The position numbers were made by a program, and so were the translations under genes. Shown here piece after piece: positions 25,701 through 35,265 of a stretch of DNA of 64,000 nt. This stretch comes from Paracoccaceae bacterium (lineage in GTDB: Bacteria > Pseudomonadota > Alphaproteobacteria > Rhodobacterales > Rhodobacteraceae), in the NCBI GenBank assembly GCA_014872875.1, contig WKFI01000005.1, positions 1-64,000 of the forward strand. The letters run 5' to 3'. How positions within the stretch are numbered: the first letter of the stretch is position 1; each line of letters opens with the position of its first letter. The notes beneath the pieces are model-generated. The model searched no databases. It was not told the origin of the DNA and saw only the letters and a list, made by a program, of their open reading frames with translations.

Positions 25701-26963
25701 TCAGAACCACTTTTTGCAGACTGGTGTTTCCCTGCTGGGAGTTCCGATTTCGGCAGAGAAGACGGCCGGATCCAATCCCAAAGTCTGGGAGACACCGTCA
25801 ATCTTGGCGACCAACTGTGTTGCCAACTCTCCATTGCCGACCTCGACAACTTCGGTCACAAAGTTCGAACCAATGGCTTGGCGATTATGGTCAAGAGTGA
25901 TCTTGCCGTTTGGCGCATCCAGCTCCAGATCCTTCAGAGCCTGACGGAAAGCTGCATGGCCATCTGACAGATCGCCGTTCACCGCCTCCATTGCCTGGAT
26001 CATGGCATTGGTCGAATTATAGTACCCGGTCGCCAACAACGACGGGGACGGAAAGCGTTCTTCGGGCGGCCACGCATCCTGATAGTCTTTCACAAAAGCC
26101 TGCCATTTGGGGTCATCCCACGTGTCTGCCTGTGGGCCGGACGAAGGGGTTCCGATCAGAACTTCCTTTGCGCGTCCTTTCGAACTCAGGACCGTCCCAT
26201 CCACCATAATCGTACCACCGATCAGATTGGCATCGCCACCTGCCTGCAGATACTGGTTCAGGAAATTGACCGCATCACCGCCGCCAAGTCCAAGGTAGAT
26301 CGCGTCCACATCATCGGGCAGCGCCGCGATGATCGATGCAAAATCCTTGGTGCCAAGAGGCACCCAAAGGCGCTCGGTGATCTCGCCACCTGCAGAACAG
26401 AAGTCCATCGCGAAGCCAAGAAGGTTCGTGTACCCAAAGGAATAATCTTCGGCCACGGTCGCGACCACTTGCCATCCCTTTTCATTGTAGACGTAGCTTC
26501 CCAAGCCCATTCCCCACTGGGCACCATCCATGTTGAAGCGGAAGAAGTTCTCTGAAGGCTCGACCATCGTGGTTTCCTGAGCTCCGGAAATCCCATTGAT
26601 GAACGTCACCTGAGGCTGAGTTTTGGAATAGTCCCTCAGGGCGATCCCTTCCGACCCGGACAGCGGACCGACCACGATATCCACACCATCCTGCTCAACG
26701 ACTTTGCGGGCAGCACGAAGCGCGCTTTCCGGGCTGGCATCCGTCGCTCCGATGAAGATTTCCAGATCGCGCCCTGCAATCTTGTGTCCTGCTTGTTTCA
26801 GAGCAAGTTCAAAACCCCGTTTGCTGTCCTCACCCAATATTGTGTAAGTCCCTTCAAGGGTTGCCAGAAAGCCAATTTTCAAGGTGTCCGCCAAGGCTGA
26901 CCCAGCGACCATCTGCACTGCAAATGCGGTCGTTGCCGCCAGCATGCTTATTCTTAGTTTCAT
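25701..26963 (-). CDS. livK: LivK-type periplasmic substrate-binding protein
   Basis: A 420-residue periplasmic binding protein. I chose the start MKLRISM at 26963, preceded by GGAGGAG. A signal peptide ends near residue 25 (GSALA|DTLKIG). The type-I binding fold follows (TLEGTYTILGEDSKRGFELAL, VVGPLSGSEGIAL). The C-terminus CKKWF is typical of ABC-type aromatic/amide binding proteins in this superfamily. It is the first gene of the importer cluster, with its own promoter in the large gap upstream. Confidence 0.9.
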   Translation of the reverse strand: MKLRISMLAATTAFAVQMVAGSALADTLKIGFLATLEGTYTILGEDSKRGFELALKQAGHKIAGRDLEIFIGATDASPESALRAARKVVEQDGVDIVVGPLSGSEGIALRDYSKTQPQVTFINGISGAQETTMVEPSENFFRFNMDGAQWGMGLGSYVYNEKGWQVVATVAEDYSFGYTNLLGFAMDFCSAGGEITERLWVPLGTKDFASIIAALPDDVDAIYLGLGGGDAVNFLNQYLQAGGDANLIGGTIMVDGTVLSSKGRAKEVLIGTPSSGPQADTWDDPKWQAFVKDYQDAWPPEERFPSPSLLATGYYNSTNAMIQAMEAVNGDLSDGHAAFRQALKDLELDAPNGKITLDHNRQAIGSNFVTEVVEVGNGELATQLVAKIDGVSQTLGLDPAVFSAEIGTPSRETPVCKKWF

Positions 26964-27799
26964 TATCTCCTCCCGAGTGCGTGGCAAATAACCCAAGCCT
27001 CAATTGCGGCTCGGAATTGCCTGCTTAGGATGCCAGTTCGGGTGGTTTTGGCCATTTTCCGACTTAAGCCCATTTAACTCAGGGTCTCATTATTAGATGG
27101 AGAAGTGTGACCGTCGTGTTCGACGAACTGATACTGCGAAGTAAAGTGAAAGCAGTGTTCTCATCGTTGTATTCATCACCAAGAATAGTCGCAGTACGGT
27201 GATCGACTTTGGCGAAACCACGCGTCACGTTCCAACCCAGGAAATGGTTTTCATACCTGCCGAGCGTCACTGTAAATGTTGATGCGAATATCGGAACAAA
27301 ACACAATCATCGGCATAGCGAATGGTCTCGTAACTGCTGTCGGCATCGAACAGGTGGAATACCCTTTCTCGTGACGAAACGTCAGCAGGCGCTGTCCACC
27401 AACCGCACTGCAAACCCAACCCTCTCCGAGCTAGGTTTGAAGAATCTGATTGGGAAAGCCTTGTCCCAACCCAAGGCTGTGGCTGACCCCCACACCCCAC
27501 AGAAATCTCCGTAAGAACAGGCCTCTAACCCCCCATCTCAGCTTGAGAAAAATTTTTATTGTATACCTCAAATAATTTTCTTAGAGTTCCCTCTGCGCGG
27601 CTCCGGCCTCTGACGGAGCGGCACCTGCAAGCCTACAACCGCAAGCTCCAATCATGTGCGGCAATCACTGAAACGAGGCGTTTCTTGTTCAAGAAAACAA
27701 GCTCCCCGGGAAGTCAAAGAGAGATCTTTGCCAGATTTTTTGTCCAGAACAAACAAAGACAACTGCTTGCGGAAAACACTTACTGACAGCGAGGTCATC
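26964..27799. other. 836-bp divergent intergenic region
   Basis: This gap holds the promoters of livK (minus) and the peptide importer (plus). I see no intact gene. A minus-strand open frame at 27267-27500 contains RYADDC, reminiscent of reverse-transcriptase active sites, but nothing else supports it. AT-rich sequence around 27548-27575 and an operator-like palindrome at 27681-27696 lie upstream of the plus-strand importer. Confidence 0.55.
27681..27696. promoter_or_regulatory. Operator-like palindrome upstream of peptide importer
   Basis: TTTCTTG and CAAGAAA form a perfect 7-bp inverted repeat around two bases, 104 bases before the binding-protein start. An overlapping CTTGTT/AACAAG repeat (27684-27701) extends it. 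The word CAAGAA recurs in the palindrome in front of the second XRE-cupin regulator. The likely binder is the XRE-cupin protein encoded at 33219-33818. Confidence 0.4.
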
Positions 27800-29380
27800 A
27801 TGAAGAAGACATCAACAATCCTGGCGGTTGCGGCGCTCATGTCGTCAACTGCCGTGGTCAACGCAGAAACCCTTAAATGGGCCCGTGCGGGTGACGCCCT
27901 GACTTTGGACCCTCACTCGCAAAACGAAGGTCCCAGCCATACCATGCGTCACCAGATGTATGAGCCGCTGATCATCCGCGACACCAGCGGTGCATTCGTG
28001 CCGACGCTGGCAACCGACTGGGCCCCCAGCGCCGACAACCCCAACGTCTGGGTGTTCAACCTGCGAAAAGGCGTAAAATTCCACGATGGCGCGGATTTCA
28101 CCGCCGAGGACGTGGTGTTCAGTTTTGAGCGTGCCAAGCAGCCGAATTCGGACATGAAAGAGCTGATCGGCTCAATCACCGCCGTGCGCGCGGTCGACGA
28201 CCACACTGTCGAGATCGAAACCGACGGTCCGAACCCGATCCTTCCGTCGAACCTGACCAACCTGTTCATGATGGACAAGGATTGGACCGAGGCGAACAAC
28301 ACCGTCAACGTGCAGGACTTCGAAGGTGGTGAGATCACTTTTGCGACCACCAATGTGAACGGGACCGGTGCCTACAGGCTGGTCAGCCGCGAGCCCGACG
28401 TGAAAACCGTCATGGTGCGCAACGAAGAATATTGGGGCCGCAACGATTTCCCGATGGAAGTCAGCGAAATCGTCTATACCCCGATTCAGAACGCGGCCAC
28501 CCGTGTTGCTGCACTTCTGTCGGGCGAGGTTAACTTCCTTCAGGACATGCCGGTGCAAGATCTGGCCCGCGTGGACGGTGCAGATGGTTTGGTGGTCAAG
28601 CAGGCCCCGCAAAACCGTGTGATCTTCTTCGGGATGAACCAGGGTGCGGATGACCTTGAGGCCGACAACATCGACGGCAAGAACCCGCTGGCAGACGTGC
28701 GCGTGCGCAAGGCGATGTCCATGGCAATCAACCGCGATGCCATCCGTCAGGTTGTCATGCGCGGCCAGTCCCAGCCTGCAGGCATGATCGCACCGCCCTT
28801 TGTGAACGGCTGGACCGCCGACATGGATGGCGAAAGCTCCACCGATCTCGAAGGCGCCAAGGCCCTGATGGCCGAGGCCGGTTATGGCGATGGTTTCTCG
28901 ATCCGTCTGGACTGCCCGAACGATCGCTACATCAACGACGAAGCGATCTGTCAGGCCGCCGTGGGTATGTTGGGCCAGATCGGCATCACGGTGAATCTGG
29001 ACGCTATTCCGAAGGCGCAGCACTTCCCCAAGATCACCGACGGCAAGACCGACTTCTACATGCTGGGCTGGGGTGTTCCGACCTACGACTCGGAATACAT
29101 CTTCAATTTCCTGGTGCATGGTCGTGAAAGCGACATCGGCACCTGGAATGGCACCGGTTTCAACAATGCTGACCTGAATGCCAAGATCAAGTCGCTGGCC
29201 TCCAACACCGATCTGGACGCCCGCAACGCTGATATCGCCAGCATCTGGCGCATGGTTCAGGACGAACAGCTTTATATCCCGATCCACCACCAGGTGCTGA
29301 ACTGGGGCATGAGCGAAAGCGTTGGCATCGAAGTTGATCCGGAAGATCAGCCTCGCGTCAAATACTTCACCATGAAGTAA
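27800..29380 (+). CDS. Peptide/opine-type ABC substrate-binding protein (DppA-like)
   Basis: A 526-residue SBP_bac_5-family binding protein. The start ATG at 27800 gives a 22-residue signal peptide (MKKTSTILAVAALMSSTAVVNA) before ETLKWARAGDALTLDPH, the usual mature start. The family block LRKGVKFHDGADFTAEDVVFSFER is intact. It binds peptides or related ligands in the periplasm and passes them to the following permeases. A stable hairpin follows the stop codon. Confidence 0.92.
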   Translation: MKKTSTILAVAALMSSTAVVNAETLKWARAGDALTLDPHSQNEGPSHTMRHQMYEPLIIRDTSGAFVPTLATDWAPSADNPNVWVFNLRKGVKFHDGADFTAEDVVFSFERAKQPNSDMKELIGSITAVRAVDDHTVEIETDGPNPILPSNLTNLFMMDKDWTEANNTVNVQDFEGGEITFATTNVNGTGAYRLVSREPDVKTVMVRNEEYWGRNDFPMEVSEIVYTPIQNAATRVAALLSGEVNFLQDMPVQDLARVDGADGLVVKQAPQNRVIFFGMNQGADDLEADNIDGKNPLADVRVRKAMSMAINRDAIRQVVMRGQSQPAGMIAPPFVNGWTADMDGESSTDLEGAKALMAEAGYGDGFSIRLDCPNDRYINDEAICQAAVGMLGQIGITVNLDAIPKAQHFPKITDGKTDFYMLGWGVPTYDSEYIFNFLVHGRESDIGTWNGTGFNNADLNAKIKSLASNTDLDARNADIASIWRMVQDEQLYIPIHHQVLNWGMSESVGIEVDPEDQPRVKYFTMK

Positions 29381-29388
29381 CCCGATCT

Positions 29389-29416
29389 GGGCCGCCCGGT
29401 ACCTAACGGGCGGCCC
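29389..29416 (+). terminator. Hairpin between binding protein and permease
   Basis: A perfect 10-bp stem GGGCCGCCCG/CGGGCGGCCC closes an 8-base loop nine bases after the binding-protein stop. There is no long T tract, so it may act as mRNA stabiliser or partial terminator that keeps the binding protein in excess over the membrane parts. Confidence 0.65.
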
Positions 29417-29522
29417 CTTCCATTCGGATTGGGGCCCTTCCCGCCCTTGCACCAGCACTCGCTGTGATCTGATACCCCATATACGTGGCCCCTGCGCCCA
29501 CTGGCACAAGAAAGCCCTTGCG

Positions 29523-30494
29523 ATGTTGCCCTTCATCCTGAAACGCGTGTTTCAGTCTATTCTGGTTCTGGTCATTACCGGCGCCATTGCGTTTTCCATG
29601 TTCACCTTCGTAGGGGACCCGATCGACAACATGCTCGGTCAAGAGCGCACGATGGAAGACGTCGAACGTCTGCGCGCGCAGTTGGGTCTCGATAAACCGG
29701 TGCCGGTGCAATATTTCAGGTTTCTCAACCAGGCCGCCCAAGGTAATTTTGGCGTCAGCTACCGTCAGGGGCGCGAAGTCTCGGAAATCATAATGGAGCG
29801 CGCACCGGCCACGCTTGAACTGGCCGCTCTCTCGGCAGTCTTTGCCGTTTTGATGGGTATAGCGCTGGGAGTGTTCACCGCCATTCGTCGAGACGGCTTT
29901 ACCGCCAACTTCATCATGTCCGTATCGCTAATCGGGGTATCGCTGCCAACTTTTCTGATCGGCATTCTGTTGATCTACCTGTTTTCTGTTCAACTTGGCT
30001 GGTTACCCAGCTTCGGCCGTGGTGAAGTGGTTCAAATTGGTGGCTGGACTACCGGGTTCCTGACTGAATCCGGTCTCAAGGCACTGATCCTTCCAGCGAT
30101 CACACTGGGCCTCTACCAAATGACACTCATCATGCGTCTTGTGCGTTCGGAAATGCTCGAAGTGCTGCGCCAGGATTACATTCGATTTGCCCGCGCACGC
30201 GGCCTGAGCAATCGGGTGATCAATTTCCGGCATGCGCTTAAAAATACAATGGTCCCGGTCATCACCGTGATTGGCCTGCAATTGGGGGCGATCATCGCCT
30301 TCGCGATCATCACCGAAACCGTGTTCCAGTGGCCCGGCCTTGGGCTCTTGTTCATCAACGCGATCCAGTTCGTCGATATCCCGGTCATGGCCGCATATCT
30401 GATGATGATTTCGGTGATGTTCGTCGTCATCAACCTGCTGGTTGATATCCTCTATGCCTTCATCGATCCACGCTTAAGGGTGAGTGCCAAGTGA
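29523..30494 (+). CDS. DppB-type ABC permease
   Basis: A 323-residue permease with six membrane segments, a large periplasmic loop after the first and the binding-protein-dependent transport loop around EVLRQDYIRFARARGLSNR, which contacts the ATPase. It overlaps the next permease by four bases. It is the first membrane subunit of the plus-strand peptide importer. Confidence 0.93.
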   Translation: MLPFILKRVFQSILVLVITGAIAFSMFTFVGDPIDNMLGQERTMEDVERLRAQLGLDKPVPVQYFRFLNQAAQGNFGVSYRQGREVSEIIMERAPATLELAALSAVFAVLMGIALGVFTAIRRDGFTANFIMSVSLIGVSLPTFLIGILLIYLFSVQLGWLPSFGRGEVVQIGGWTTGFLTESGLKALILPAITLGLYQMTLIMRLVRSEMLEVLRQDYIRFARARGLSNRVINFRHALKNTMVPVITVIGLQLGAIIAFAIITETVFQWPGLGLLFINAIQFVDIPVMAAYLMMISVMFVVINLLVDILYAFIDPRLRVSAK

Positions 30495-31453
30495 CCGATC
30501 AACCCATCTCTGCGCCAAAAGAACCGCAATCGGTTACCCCGTCACGGCTGCGCCGTGCGCTGGACAGCGACTTTTATTACGCCTTCCGCCATTCACCCGT
30601 CGCAATGGTTTCGGCGGCTGTGTCGATCCTTCTGATCCTGTCAGCCGTGTTCGCACCGTTGATTGCGACCACCAATCCGTTTGACCCCACAACGTTGAAC
30701 CTGATGAACGGGTTTACACCGCCGATGACGCCTAACGCGTTTACCGGTGAGACCTTCCTGATGGGTACTGACGATCAAGGGCGGGATGTTTTTTCCACCA
30801 TCCTCTACGGCATGCGCATTTCGCTGTTCGTGGGGTTTGCCGCCGTGCTGTTCGCGGTGGTTCTGGGCATCTTCCTTGGCCTTTTGGCAGGGTATTTCGG
30901 TGGTTGGACCGACAGTGTCATCATGCGTGCTGCTGATGTGCAGCTGACATTCCCTTCAATCCTGGTCGCCATGCTGATCTTCGGCATTGCCAAGGGGATC
31001 ACCCCGGTTGAGCATCGAGACCAAATGGCAATCTGGGTGCTGATCCTCGCCATTGGCCTCAGCGACTGGGTTCAGTTCGCCCGCGTTGTTCGCGGCGCGA
31101 CGCTGGTGGAAAAGAACAAGGACTACGTGTCGGCGGCTCGGCTGATTGGGCGCCGCCCCTCAGCCATCATGATACGGCACATCCTGCCCAACATCCTGTC
31201 CCCTGTACTGGTAATTGCCACCATCTCGCTGGCGCTGGCGATCATCGCAGAGGCCACACTCAGTTTCCTCGGCGTGGGTGCACCACCCACCCAGCCCTCT
31301 CTGGGGACGCTAATCCGGATCGGTCAGGGGTACCTGTTCTCGGGCGAATGGTGGATCCTGTTCTTCCCGGCCTGCACCCTGCTGGCGCTTGCGCTGAGTG
31401 TAAACATGCTGGGCGACTGGCTGCGTGATGTATTGAACCCGAGGCTGAAATGA
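30491..31453 (+). CDS. DppC-type ABC permease
   Basis: A 320-residue permease starting at a GTG (30491) that overlaps the DppB-type stop as GTGA. It has the DppC N-terminal cytoplasmic segment, six membrane helices, the GTDDQGRDVFST block and the ATPase-contact loop KDYVSAARLIGRRPSAIM. It ends four bases into the ATPase gene (ATGA). Translational coupling through all three genes is evident. Confidence 0.93.
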   Translation: MTDQPISAPKEPQSVTPSRLRRALDSDFYYAFRHSPVAMVSAAVSILLILSAVFAPLIATTNPFDPTTLNLMNGFTPPMTPNAFTGETFLMGTDDQGRDVFSTILYGMRISLFVGFAAVLFAVVLGIFLGLLAGYFGGWTDSVIMRAADVQLTFPSILVAMLIFGIAKGITPVEHRDQMAIWVLILAIGLSDWVQFARVVRGATLVEKNKDYVSAARLIGRRPSAIMIRHILPNILSPVLVIATISLALAIIAEATLSFLGVGAPPTQPSLGTLIRIGQGYLFSGEWWILFFPACTLLALALSVNMLGDWLRDVLNPRLK

Positions 31454-33141
31454 CCGAACCCGTACTTTCCATCCGCAACCTGACAGTCGAGATCCCCACC
31501 CGGCGCGGGCTGTTCAAGCCGGTCCAGAATGTCAGCTACGACATCCACCCCGGAGAAATCCGCGGCGTCGTCGGCGAAAGTGGCGCGGGCAAGTCGATGA
31601 CCGGCAATGCCGTTATCGGGCTGCTGGATGATCCTGCGCGCGTTGCCTCGGGCGAAATCTGGCTGAAGGGACGCCGCATCGACAACCTCAGCACCGAGGA
31701 AAAGCGTGCCATTCGTGGCAGCGAGATCGGCATGATCTTTCAGGATCCGCTGACTTCGCTCAACCCGCTGTTTACCATTGGCGAACAACTGGTTGAAACC
31801 ATACAACTGCATCTCAAGGTTTCTGCCGCAGAGGCAAAGGAACGCGCGCTGGCCCTGCTGGATCGGGTGTCGATCCCGGACCCAAAGACGCGATTTGACC
31901 AGTATCCGCACCAGTTTTCCGGCGGGATGCGCCAGCGGGTTGTGATCGCGCTTGCCCTGTGCTCCGAACCCTCGGTTATCGTGGCGGATGAACCTACCAC
32001 GGCGCTGGACGTGTCCATTCAGGCGCAGGTGCTGGACCTGATCAAGGAGCTTGCCTCGGAAACGCAGGTGGGTGTGATCCTGGTGACCCACGACATGGGC
32101 GTGATCGCGGACACCACCGAACAGGTTACGGTCATGTATTCCGGAGAGGTGGTCGAGAACGGCCCAACCGACAAGGTGCTGAGCGCACCGGAACATGAAT
32201 ACACCAAGTCGCTGATTTCCGCCGTGCCGCGCCCACAGGTCAAGCTGCACCGCTTCCCACAGGTCAGTTATGGGGGGCGGGAAACCACCTTCAAGATCCA
32301 AGATCTGGCCCGCAATTGGCACAAGCCGGAACCGTCCAAATCCGGCAAGCTCGTCGAGGTCAAGGGCATCACCAAGACGTTCCTTGAGAAATCGGCTCTC
32401 CTGCCGTCCCGGCGGACCTATTTCACCGCCGTGGACAACGTGTCGTTCGACATCAAGGATGGTGAGGTGTTCGGCCTGGTCGGGGAAAGCGGATCGGGCA
32501 AATCCACCGTGGCGCGCATGATCGGCACGCTGCTGCCGGTGGACGCTGGCCAGATCCAATTTGATGGCGATGACGTTACCGCCATGTCGGCTGCCGACAT
32601 GGCGAATTATCGCAAACAGATCCAGATGATTTTCCAGGATCCGTTCTCCTCGCTGAACCCGCGCATGAAAGTGGAAAGCATCGTGGCGGAGCCTCTGATC
32701 CACCACAAGCTGCTGCCACCCGATCAGATCAGCGGGCGGGTGCATGAGCTGCTGGACCGCGTCGGCCTGACCCGCGCGGCGGCGGCGAAATATCCGCATG
32801 AATTCTCGGGCGGGCAGCGCCAGCGGATTTCGATTGCGCGGGCGCTGGCAACGCAACCTCGGTTCCTGATCTGCGACGAGCCCACCAGTGCTTTGGATGT
32901 GTCGATTCAGGCGCAAATCCTTAATATTTTGAAGGACTTGCAGGAACATCTAGGCCTGACCATGCTGTTCATCAGCCATGATCTGCCGGTGGTGCGCCAG
33001 ATGTGCGACCGGGTGGGCGTGATGAAGCAGGGCCAGCTGATCGAGGTGCAGGACACCGAAGCGCTTTTTGCCAACCCAGAACAAGACTATACCGCCCAAT
33101 TGCTTGATCTGATGCCACGCCTGGCGCAGTTGTCGGGTTGA
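31450..33141 (+). CDS. Double ABC ATPase (DppD-DppF fusion)
   Basis: A 563-residue protein with two complete peptide-type ATPase domains. The N-terminal domain has Walker A GESGAGKS, signature FSGGMRQR and Walker B VADEPTTALD. The C-terminal domain has GESGSGKS, FSGGQRQR and CDEPTSALD. A short oligopeptide-transporter linker joins them near residue 270-300. Fusion of the two ATPases is common in Rhodobacterales and Rhizobiales. It completes the importer. Confidence 0.94.
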   Translation: MTEPVLSIRNLTVEIPTRRGLFKPVQNVSYDIHPGEIRGVVGESGAGKSMTGNAVIGLLDDPARVASGEIWLKGRRIDNLSTEEKRAIRGSEIGMIFQDPLTSLNPLFTIGEQLVETIQLHLKVSAAEAKERALALLDRVSIPDPKTRFDQYPHQFSGGMRQRVVIALALCSEPSVIVADEPTTALDVSIQAQVLDLIKELASETQVGVILVTHDMGVIADTTEQVTVMYSGEVVENGPTDKVLSAPEHEYTKSLISAVPRPQVKLHRFPQVSYGGRETTFKIQDLARNWHKPEPSKSGKLVEVKGITKTFLEKSALLPSRRTYFTAVDNVSFDIKDGEVFGLVGESGSGKSTVARMIGTLLPVDAGQIQFDGDDVTAMSAADMANYRKQIQMIFQDPFSSLNPRMKVESIVAEPLIHHKLLPPDQISGRVHELLDRVGLTRAAAAKYPHEFSGGQRQRISIARALATQPRFLICDEPTSALDVSIQAQILNILKDLQEHLGLTMLFISHDLPVVRQMCDRVGVMKQGQLIEVQDTEALFANPEQDYTAQLLDLMPRLAQLSG

Positions 33142-33218
33142 CGACGTGAGGCCCTCTTGCATCCTTCCGGTCTCCTGCGTAGGCCTCGGCTTTACCAAGC
33201 GTAAAGAAGGGTAGCACT

Positions 33219-33818
33219 ATGGCGTCAGATCAAATCGAAAGGGCCAAGCTGGGCAACGTGATCCGCAAGTGCCGTCAAAAGCGCAAACTGACCCTGAAAG
33301 AACTGTGCGATAAGGCGGGTGTGTCTGTCGGTTACCTGTCACAGGTCGAACGTGGGAATGCGACGCCTTCGCTTGGAACCTTGGCGCAAATTGCACGCGC
33401 GCTTGATCTGGGGCTGGACTACTTTGTCTCGCGACCCAAACCGGGGGATGCGGTCTCATATGCAGACAAGCGGCGTAAATTCTCGATCTCGGACTCTGGC
33501 GTCACGTATGAAGCGCTCAGCTCCGAGTTCCCCGGTCACGAATTGTCCGCTTTCATCGTGAATTGCCCCCCGGGTTTCCAGTCCGAGACCTTTCAGCACG
33601 AGGGCGAGGAATTCATCTACATCCTCAGCGGCTCGATGGAAAAAAGCTTGGACGGGGAAACCTTCACACTGCGGGAAGGCGACAGCCTGCACTACAACGG
33701 AATGACGCCGCACGCCTGGAAAACCTTGGGCGACACTCCTGTCCGCATGCTGTGGACAGGTACTTTGGTGGTTTTGCAAGACGCGCAGAACAGCCGTTTG
33801 CCCGGACATCGCGGCTGA
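33219..33818 (+). CDS. XRE-family regulator with cupin domain
   Basis: A 199-residue regulator. Residues 10-65 are an XRE helix-turn-helix (LKELCDKAGVSVGYLSQVERG) and residues 105-190 a cupin (HEGEEFIYILSG, LREGDSLHYNG). Ribosome site AAGAAGG precedes the start. It lies 77 bases after the importer ATPase and 35 bases before the M24 peptidase on the same strand, so it probably autoregulates this operon in response to the imported ligand or its product. Confidence 0.9.
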   Translation: MASDQIERAKLGNVIRKCRQKRKLTLKELCDKAGVSVGYLSQVERGNATPSLGTLAQIARALDLGLDYFVSRPKPGDAVSYADKRRKFSISDSGVTYEALSSEFPGHELSAFIVNCPPGFQSETFQHEGEEFIYILSGSMEKSLDGETFTLREGDSLHYNGMTPHAWKTLGDTPVRMLWTGTLVVLQDAQNSRLPGHRG

Positions 33819-33853
33819 TCCCACCCAGAACAGCGCCACTCAGGAGAGGTTCA

Positions 33854-34969
33854 ATGTCAGATATCGTGGAAAACAGGTTAGAGCGGCTGCGCAAGCGCAT
33901 GACCCAAACCAACACCGATCTGGTCGCCATTGGGCCGGGCAGCCACATGCAATGGCTGTTGGGCCTGAACCCGCATGGCGACGAGCGACCGGTCATGGCG
34001 ATTGTCACTGCAAACCACGCAGGAGTTCTGATGCCCCTTTTGAACGCCGAGGCGTCACGCGCCCAGTGTTCAATTGTGCCGTTCTATGAATGGAGCGATG
34101 CCGAAGGACCGCTGGGCGCCCTGACAAAGCTGCTAAGCGATGCGAACGCCAAACGTCCGGGCTTGAACATCGTGCTGGACGAAATGATGCGCACGGATTT
34201 TTCGTTCCTTCTGCTTGATCAACTGGACGCGCCGACCCATCGCTTCACGCTGGACACGGTTGGCCTCCTGCGCTCGGAAAAAGATGCGCAAGAACGCCAA
34301 CTGTTGAAAGACTGCGCTCTCCTGAACGATGCGGCTTTTGAGCGGGCGTTTGACGCCTTGCGCACAGGTATGACCGAGCTGGAAGTGCGTGACATAATAA
34401 TCGAGCACTATCTGGAAAATGGGGCTGAGCCTGCGTTCTGCATCGTTGCTTTTGGAAAGAACAGTGCTTATCCGCACCATCACACAAGCGCCGACACCTT
34501 GCAGCCTGACACGGCCGTTTTGATTGACGCCGGATGCCGTTTACGGGGTTACCCTTCGGACATGACACGTTGTGCTTGGTATGGAGATACACCGCAGGAC
34601 CAGTTTAGAAAAATCGCTGACATCGTTGAAAAAGCAGTACAATTCGCAGAATCCGCTGCCTTGCCCGGGACCTTGTGCAGCGACGTCGACAAGGCCGCCC
34701 GGACGGTAATCGAGGACGCTGGTTACGGCAAAGAATTCCTTCACCGCACGGGACATGGTCTGGGCGTCGATGTCCACGAACCCCCGTATATCGCGGCCAA
34801 CTATCCCGAACCGCTTAGGGTTGGTAACGTGTTTTCCATTGAACCGGGGATATACCTGAACGAAGAGTTTGGTATCCGGCTTGAAGATGTCGCCTACTTG
34901 CAGCCTGACGGTGTCGAAATCCTGTCCGAAATGCCCCGCACCGTCCGTCAGTTGTCGGTCAAGGCCTGA
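33854..34969 (+). CDS. M24-family metallopeptidase (Xaa-Pro aminopeptidase/creatinase-like)
   Basis: A 371-residue pita-bread enzyme. The start ATG at 33854 follows CAGGAGAGG; an upstream in-frame extension would overlap the regulator and is rejected. All five metal ligands of an active M24 peptidase are visible: D225, D236, H301, E330 and E344. The N-terminal creatinase-like domain is complete. It would cleave imported proline-containing dipeptides or a related amidino compound. Its operon with the peptide importer and regulator supports a nutrient role. Confidence 0.9.
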   Translation: MSDIVENRLERLRKRMTQTNTDLVAIGPGSHMQWLLGLNPHGDERPVMAIVTANHAGVLMPLLNAEASRAQCSIVPFYEWSDAEGPLGALTKLLSDANAKRPGLNIVLDEMMRTDFSFLLLDQLDAPTHRFTLDTVGLLRSEKDAQERQLLKDCALLNDAAFERAFDALRTGMTELEVRDIIIEHYLENGAEPAFCIVAFGKNSAYPHHHTSADTLQPDTAVLIDAGCRLRGYPSDMTRCAWYGDTPQDQFRKIADIVEKAVQFAESAALPGTLCSDVDKAARTVIEDAGYGKEFLHRTGHGLGVDVHEPPYIAANYPEPLRVGNVFSIEPGIYLNEEFGIRLEDVAYLQPDGVEILSEMPRTVRQLSVKA

Positions 34970-34983
34970 CGTCACGGTTGAAT

Positions 34984-35002
34984 GGGCGTCACAAGGACGC
35001 CC
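34984..35002 (+). terminator. Small hairpin after M24 peptidase
   Basis: GGGCGTC pairs with GACGCCC around five bases, 14 bases after the peptidase stop codon. There is no T tract, so its role as terminator is uncertain. Confidence 0.4.
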
Positions 35003-35034
35003 GTCCCAGATGATCCACTGACACGCTTGGAAAA

Positions 35035-35055
35035 CAGGCCGTGGAAAACGGCCTG
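35035..35055 (-). terminator. Intrinsic terminator for the minus-strand M81 operon
   Basis: CAGGCCGT pairs with ACGGCCTG around five bases. Read on the minus strand, the stem runs directly into TTTT. It faces the operon ending at 35266 and lies in the convergent gap between the two peptide-importer clusters. No gene is seen in 34970-35265. Confidence 0.6.
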
Positions 35056-35265
35056 ACAGGGCGTGGACCGGCGGCGTTTGGTGTTGAAGAAACGCAAGTC
35101 TCGCTTGGATCTTGGTTCATGTCTGGTGGACCACAAGGCTCGGTGCTTTCCCTCAAAGGAATGCGTTGGGATGGCGACACCTTTTGGTGGCTACGGTCGC
35201 CCTGTTCGATTTGCCCAACTCAGAAAGCGAACATTGCCGGAAGCAATGCTTGAAGCCCAGCAACG

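Noticed and set aside
27267-27500. Possible reverse-transcriptase fragment with RYADDC on the minus strand
   Set aside because: Only one six-residue match to group II intron enzymes is seen. Flanking residues, intron RNA domains and length do not fit; probably chance or too decayed to claim.
28172-29536. 454-codon frame opposite the DppA-like gene
   Set aside because: Antisense shadow of a strong coding region with no start context or domain.
31324-32949. 541-codon frame opposite the double ATPase gene
   Set aside because: Same reason: the plus-strand ATPase motifs are unambiguous.
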